From positions 1,364,001 through 1,428,000 of the forward strand of contig NZ_CP054052.1 of NCBI RefSeq assembly GCF_013283835.1: a stretch of 64,000 bases of DNA, in the 5' to 3' direction. Within the stretch, counting starts at the first letter, position 1. Each line of letters starts with the position of its first letter. The position numbers were made by a program, and so were the translations under genes. This DNA comes from Poseidonibacter lekithochrous (GTDB lineage: Bacteria; Campylobacterota; Campylobacteria; Campylobacterales; Arcobacteraceae). The notes under the pieces are model-generated. The model had not been told where the DNA came from. It was given only the letters and a program-made list of their open reading frames with translations, and made no database searches. Positions 61,762 to 64,000 of this stretch are shown in pieces.

Positions 61762-62445
61762 CTATTTTATATTAAATCTATTTTTATAGTTTTCTTCTAA
61801 AGGTGTTTTATCTTTATACTCAATAATATCACCAATCTCAATTTGAATACTTAAATTTTCTGTTCTATTTATAATTGCTTCTTTTAAAACATCATGTGCA
61901 TTACTTTTTATAAATACAGGAAGAAGGGGAAGTCTATTTTTTAAGGCTATAATTCGTGAACCTTCTTTAAATTCCCCAATTACATTATCTGTTTTATTTC
62001 TTGTTCCTTCTGGAAAAATATAAATGGATTTTCCTTGTTTAACTACTTCTTTTGTATCTTTGAAGAATTTTGACATATTAGAAGCTTCTCTATCAAGTAA
62101 AATTGAACCTGCATTTCTAGTGAAGGCTCCAAAAAAGAAAGAGTTATATAGCTCTTTTTTTGCAACCCAAGAACCAGTTATATTTGAGTCTTGAAGAGCT
62201 ACTTCTACAATAAGTGGGTCAAGTATACTTCTGTGATTTGATACTAGTAAGTACTGCCCATCTTTTGGTATTTTTTCTTTATTTATAACATCAATAGTAA
62301 TATTTAATTTTGAAAGTAAGATTGTTGCATATTCATATCTTAATTTTATTTTTTCTTCTTCATTTCTTGCTTTTTTTAGTTTAAATCCATATTTATTTGT
62401 TAGGTAAGTTGCATATATAGCTATGCTTATTTGTTTGAAATTCAA
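61762..62445 (-). CDS. plsC: 1-acyl-sn-glycerol-3-phosphate acyltransferase
   Basis: 227 residues. NHRSILDP (the HxxxxD acyltransferase motif), AGSILLDREA, FPEGTRNKTD and LPLLPVFIKS are the four family motifs. It acylates lysophosphatidic acid in membrane lipid synthesis. The start is TTG 62445 with AGGA five bases upstream. It follows the ATP-grasp gene on the same strand by about 105 bases. Confidence 0.88.
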   Translation of the reverse strand: MNFKQISIAIYATYLTNKYGFKLKKARNEEEKIKLRYEYATILLSKLNITIDVINKEKIPKDGQYLLVSNHRSILDPLIVEVALQDSNITGSWVAKKELYNSFFFGAFTRNAGSILLDREASNMSKFFKDTKEVVKQGKSIYIFPEGTRNKTDNVIGEFKEGSRIIALKNRLPLLPVFIKSNAHDVLKEAIINRTENLSIQIEIGDIIEYKDKTPLEENYKNRFNIK

Positions 62446-62550
62446 TCTAATCCTAGTTAATTTTTGCTATTGTATCTAATTGCATATATAAAGCAATTTT
62501 TTTATGAGTGAATATTAGATAAATATCAAAAAATATAACTAGTATAATAA

Positions 62551-63477
62551 TTATATATTTAATGAAGTTTTGTGATCTATTAATTCAACTATATGTTGGA
62601 TTTTTTTATCATTAAAACTAAGCCCTAAAGATTCTTGTTCTTGTGTTGCAAAAGCTGGGATACCATTTACTTCTAAAACAACATATTGTTCTTTTTCTCT
62701 ATCATATAATATATCAACACCGGCAATTTCTAAACCTGTGATTTTTGCAGCTTTAAGTGCAAGGTTTATTACATCGTCTTCTGGTTCTCTTAAAAAAATT
62801 GAACCCCCACTTGTAATATTTGTTTTCCAATCACCTTTTTTTGCTTTACGTCCATAACAAGCTATATAATTTCCATCAACTATATCTACTCTATAATCTG
62901 TATTATCATAGTCAATAAGTTTTTCTATATATACTTTTGTTAAATCTAATTGTTCTAGACTTTTCTTTAGAAGTAAAATATCAGAATTATGATCAATTTT
63001 TGTAAGACCTTGACCACCCCATCCATTAAGAGGTTTACATACTAAACTTGACCATTTATCCATAATAGTCTCTAAATGTAAATGATTGTCTTTATGAAAA
63101 AATTCATAATCAGCAGTTGCTATACCATTGTTTTTTAATAAAAATGATGTTTGAAATTTATCTTCTGTTAGCATAAATGCTTCATAGTTATTAATAGTTG
63201 GCATTAATTTATCTAGGGCTTGATAAAGATAAGTTTGATAAGGAGTTTGCTCACCCGCATTATAAGAAAAAAATAGATCAATACTACTTTTTAAATCATA
63301 ATTACAATTGCCATAAGTGTCACATAATATGGATCCATTACTTACAATTGCTTTATTTAAATCTACACCTGTAATTGAATCTATTTCTCGTTCAAGTAGT
63401 TTGTTTCTTAGTTGGTTTTCAATTTCTTTTCCACCACCGTTTTGGTAAATCCACATTCCTATAGTTCTTTTTTTCAT
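62551..63477 (-). CDS. RimK-like ATP-grasp ligase
   Basis: 308 residues. ATP-grasp motifs: LVCKPLNGWGGQGLTKI, RVDIVDGNYIACYGRKAK, TNITSGGSIF, EIAGVDILYD and VLEVNGIPAFATQEQ with the metal-binding E and N. RimK-type enzymes add glutamate or similar acids to proteins, peptides or cofactors. The particular acceptor is unknown; no partner gene is adjacent. ATG start at 63477. Confidence 0.82.
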   Translation of the reverse strand: MKKRTIGMWIYQNGGGKEIENQLRNKLLEREIDSITGVDLNKAIVSNGSILCDTYGNCNYDLKSSIDLFFSYNAGEQTPYQTYLYQALDKLMPTINNYEAFMLTEDKFQTSFLLKNNGIATADYEFFHKDNHLHLETIMDKWSSLVCKPLNGWGGQGLTKIDHNSDILLLKKSLEQLDLTKVYIEKLIDYDNTDYRVDIVDGNYIACYGRKAKKGDWKTNITSGGSIFLREPEDDVINLALKAAKITGLEIAGVDILYDREKEQYVVLEVNGIPAFATQEQESLGLSFNDKKIQHIVELIDHKTSLNI

Positions 63478-63572
63478 ATTAAGCCTTATATTATGAATTG
63501 GTAGAATTAAAGAATAATAAAATTAAGTGTTAAAATTGTGGTTAAGAGTAGTAGTTAGTAAATTTTGGGCAT

Positions 63573-63606
63573 AAAAAAAGGGAGAAGATAAATCTTCTCC
63601 CTCTTT
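63573..63606 (-). terminator. Terminator after the cold-shock gene
   Basis: GGGAGAAGAT and ATCTTCTCCC pair over about 9-10 bases, followed on the minus strand by a T7 run. The tail is the same 19 bases as after the MOSC gene. Confidence 0.9.
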
Positions 63607-63622
63607 TAGAAAAAAGTGCTTA

Positions 63623-63841
63623 TTATAAAGCAGTAACGTTAGTAGCTTGAGGACCTTTTTGACCATCTTCTACTTCGTAAGATACTTTTTGACCTTCAGC
63701 TAATGAAACTCTACCGTAACCACTTCTGTTAACTTGTTTGAAATGTACGAATACATCTTTGCTTCCATCTTCTGGTTGGATAAAACCAAAACCTTTTTCA
63801 TCATTGAACCATTTAACAGTTCCGTTATTTAAATCTGCCAT
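63623..63841 (-). CDS. cspA: CspA-family cold-shock protein
   Basis: 72 residues, one OB-fold domain: [29 protein letters not shown] with RNP1 (KGFGFI) and RNP2 (DVFVHF). It binds single-stranded RNA/DNA as an RNA chaperone. The upstream region to the window edge (63842-64000) is AT-rich with no gene I can support; a TATGAT sits about 50 bases upstream. AAAGGAA precedes ATG. Confidence 0.95.
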   Translation of the reverse strand: MADLNNGTVKWFNDEKGFGFIQPEDGSKDVFVHFKQVNRSGYGRVSLAEGQKVSYEVEDGQKGPQATNVTAL

Positions 63842-64000
63842 GCAAATTCCTTTTATTGTAAAAATTACTTTATCATAAATAAAGCTTGTGTCAAAATATA
63901 AATTGAGCGTATTCTATAGGTAGTTATACTGTTGTGGTTCAACAAACATATTCCTAAGATGAAACTCCAATCATCTTTCAATTGCCAATATCATAACAAA

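Noticed and set aside
63842-64000. Another coding region at the right edge
   Set aside because: All frames break quickly on both strands and no ribosome site or motif supports a gene.

Overview
The window is AT-rich (roughly 28-30% GC by eye) and looks like a chromosome segment of a member of the Campylobacterota, most likely an Arcobacter-type organism. The evidence is gene content and order: a selenocysteine formate dehydrogenase with the FdhM/TAT-peptide/FdhA/FdhB/FdhC/FdhD order and a short ModE-like regulator known from Campylobacter jejuni, a TupABC tungstate transporter, many sensor kinases and response regulators, and TGTATAAT-type promoters without clear -35 boxes. The species assignment is inference.

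Layout. 1-276: end of an HD-GYP protein. 445-3432: a three-gene phosphonate-type ABC transporter whose binding protein resembles the putative selenate clade. 3486-5690: a three-SPOR-repeat outer-membrane protein. 5791-10505: regulators, including a binding protein/histidine kinase/response regulator operon. 10697-24542: the formate dehydrogenase and Mo/W supply region (ferredoxin-like protein, FdhM, TAT peptide, FdhA with in-frame UGA, FdhB, FdhC; then FdhD, an unknown protein, ModE-like regulator, cysteine-desulfurase-like protein, MoeA, TupABC).

24545-28126 is an accessory island, all on the minus strand: a YafQ/DinJ-type toxin-antitoxin pair, a TIR (MTH538/ThsB-like) / DUF4231-SLATT / polytopic membrane protein trio, and a RelE/Phd-type toxin-antitoxin pair. 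The trio is the best candidate here for an undescribed defence system: a nucleotide-signal TIR enzyme coupled to a membrane effector.

28394-44592 holds mixed genes: a lipoprotein esterase, Cache histidine kinase, RluE-type pseudouridine synthase, diguanylate cyclase, double-thioredoxin protein, a SelW-like selenoprotein whose UGA breaks it in a plain translation (37839-38066), rhodaneses, a methyltransferase, and a leucine-rich-repeat protein kinase. 44616-48113 is a MocR regulator with divergent small enzymes. 48110-54319 is a D-amino-acid module: two tandem DauR-like regulators facing RidA, D-amino-acid dehydrogenase, an alanine symporter and alanine racemase. 54336-63841 is mostly housekeeping: LysE exporter, AraC regulator, aldolase, MOSC protein, His-rich lipoprotein, REC-kinase hybrid, AIM24-like protein, Rof and RNase H, acyltransferase, ATP-grasp ligase and a cold-shock protein.

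A selenium/tungsten theme links distant parts: two selenoproteins (FdhA, SelW-like), a candidate selenate importer, tungstate import, molybdopterin insertion (MoeA) and FdhA sulfuration (FdhD plus a likely dedicated sulfur donor). No selA, selB, selC or selD is visible in this window. I saw no rRNA, tRNA, CRISPR array or insertion sequence.
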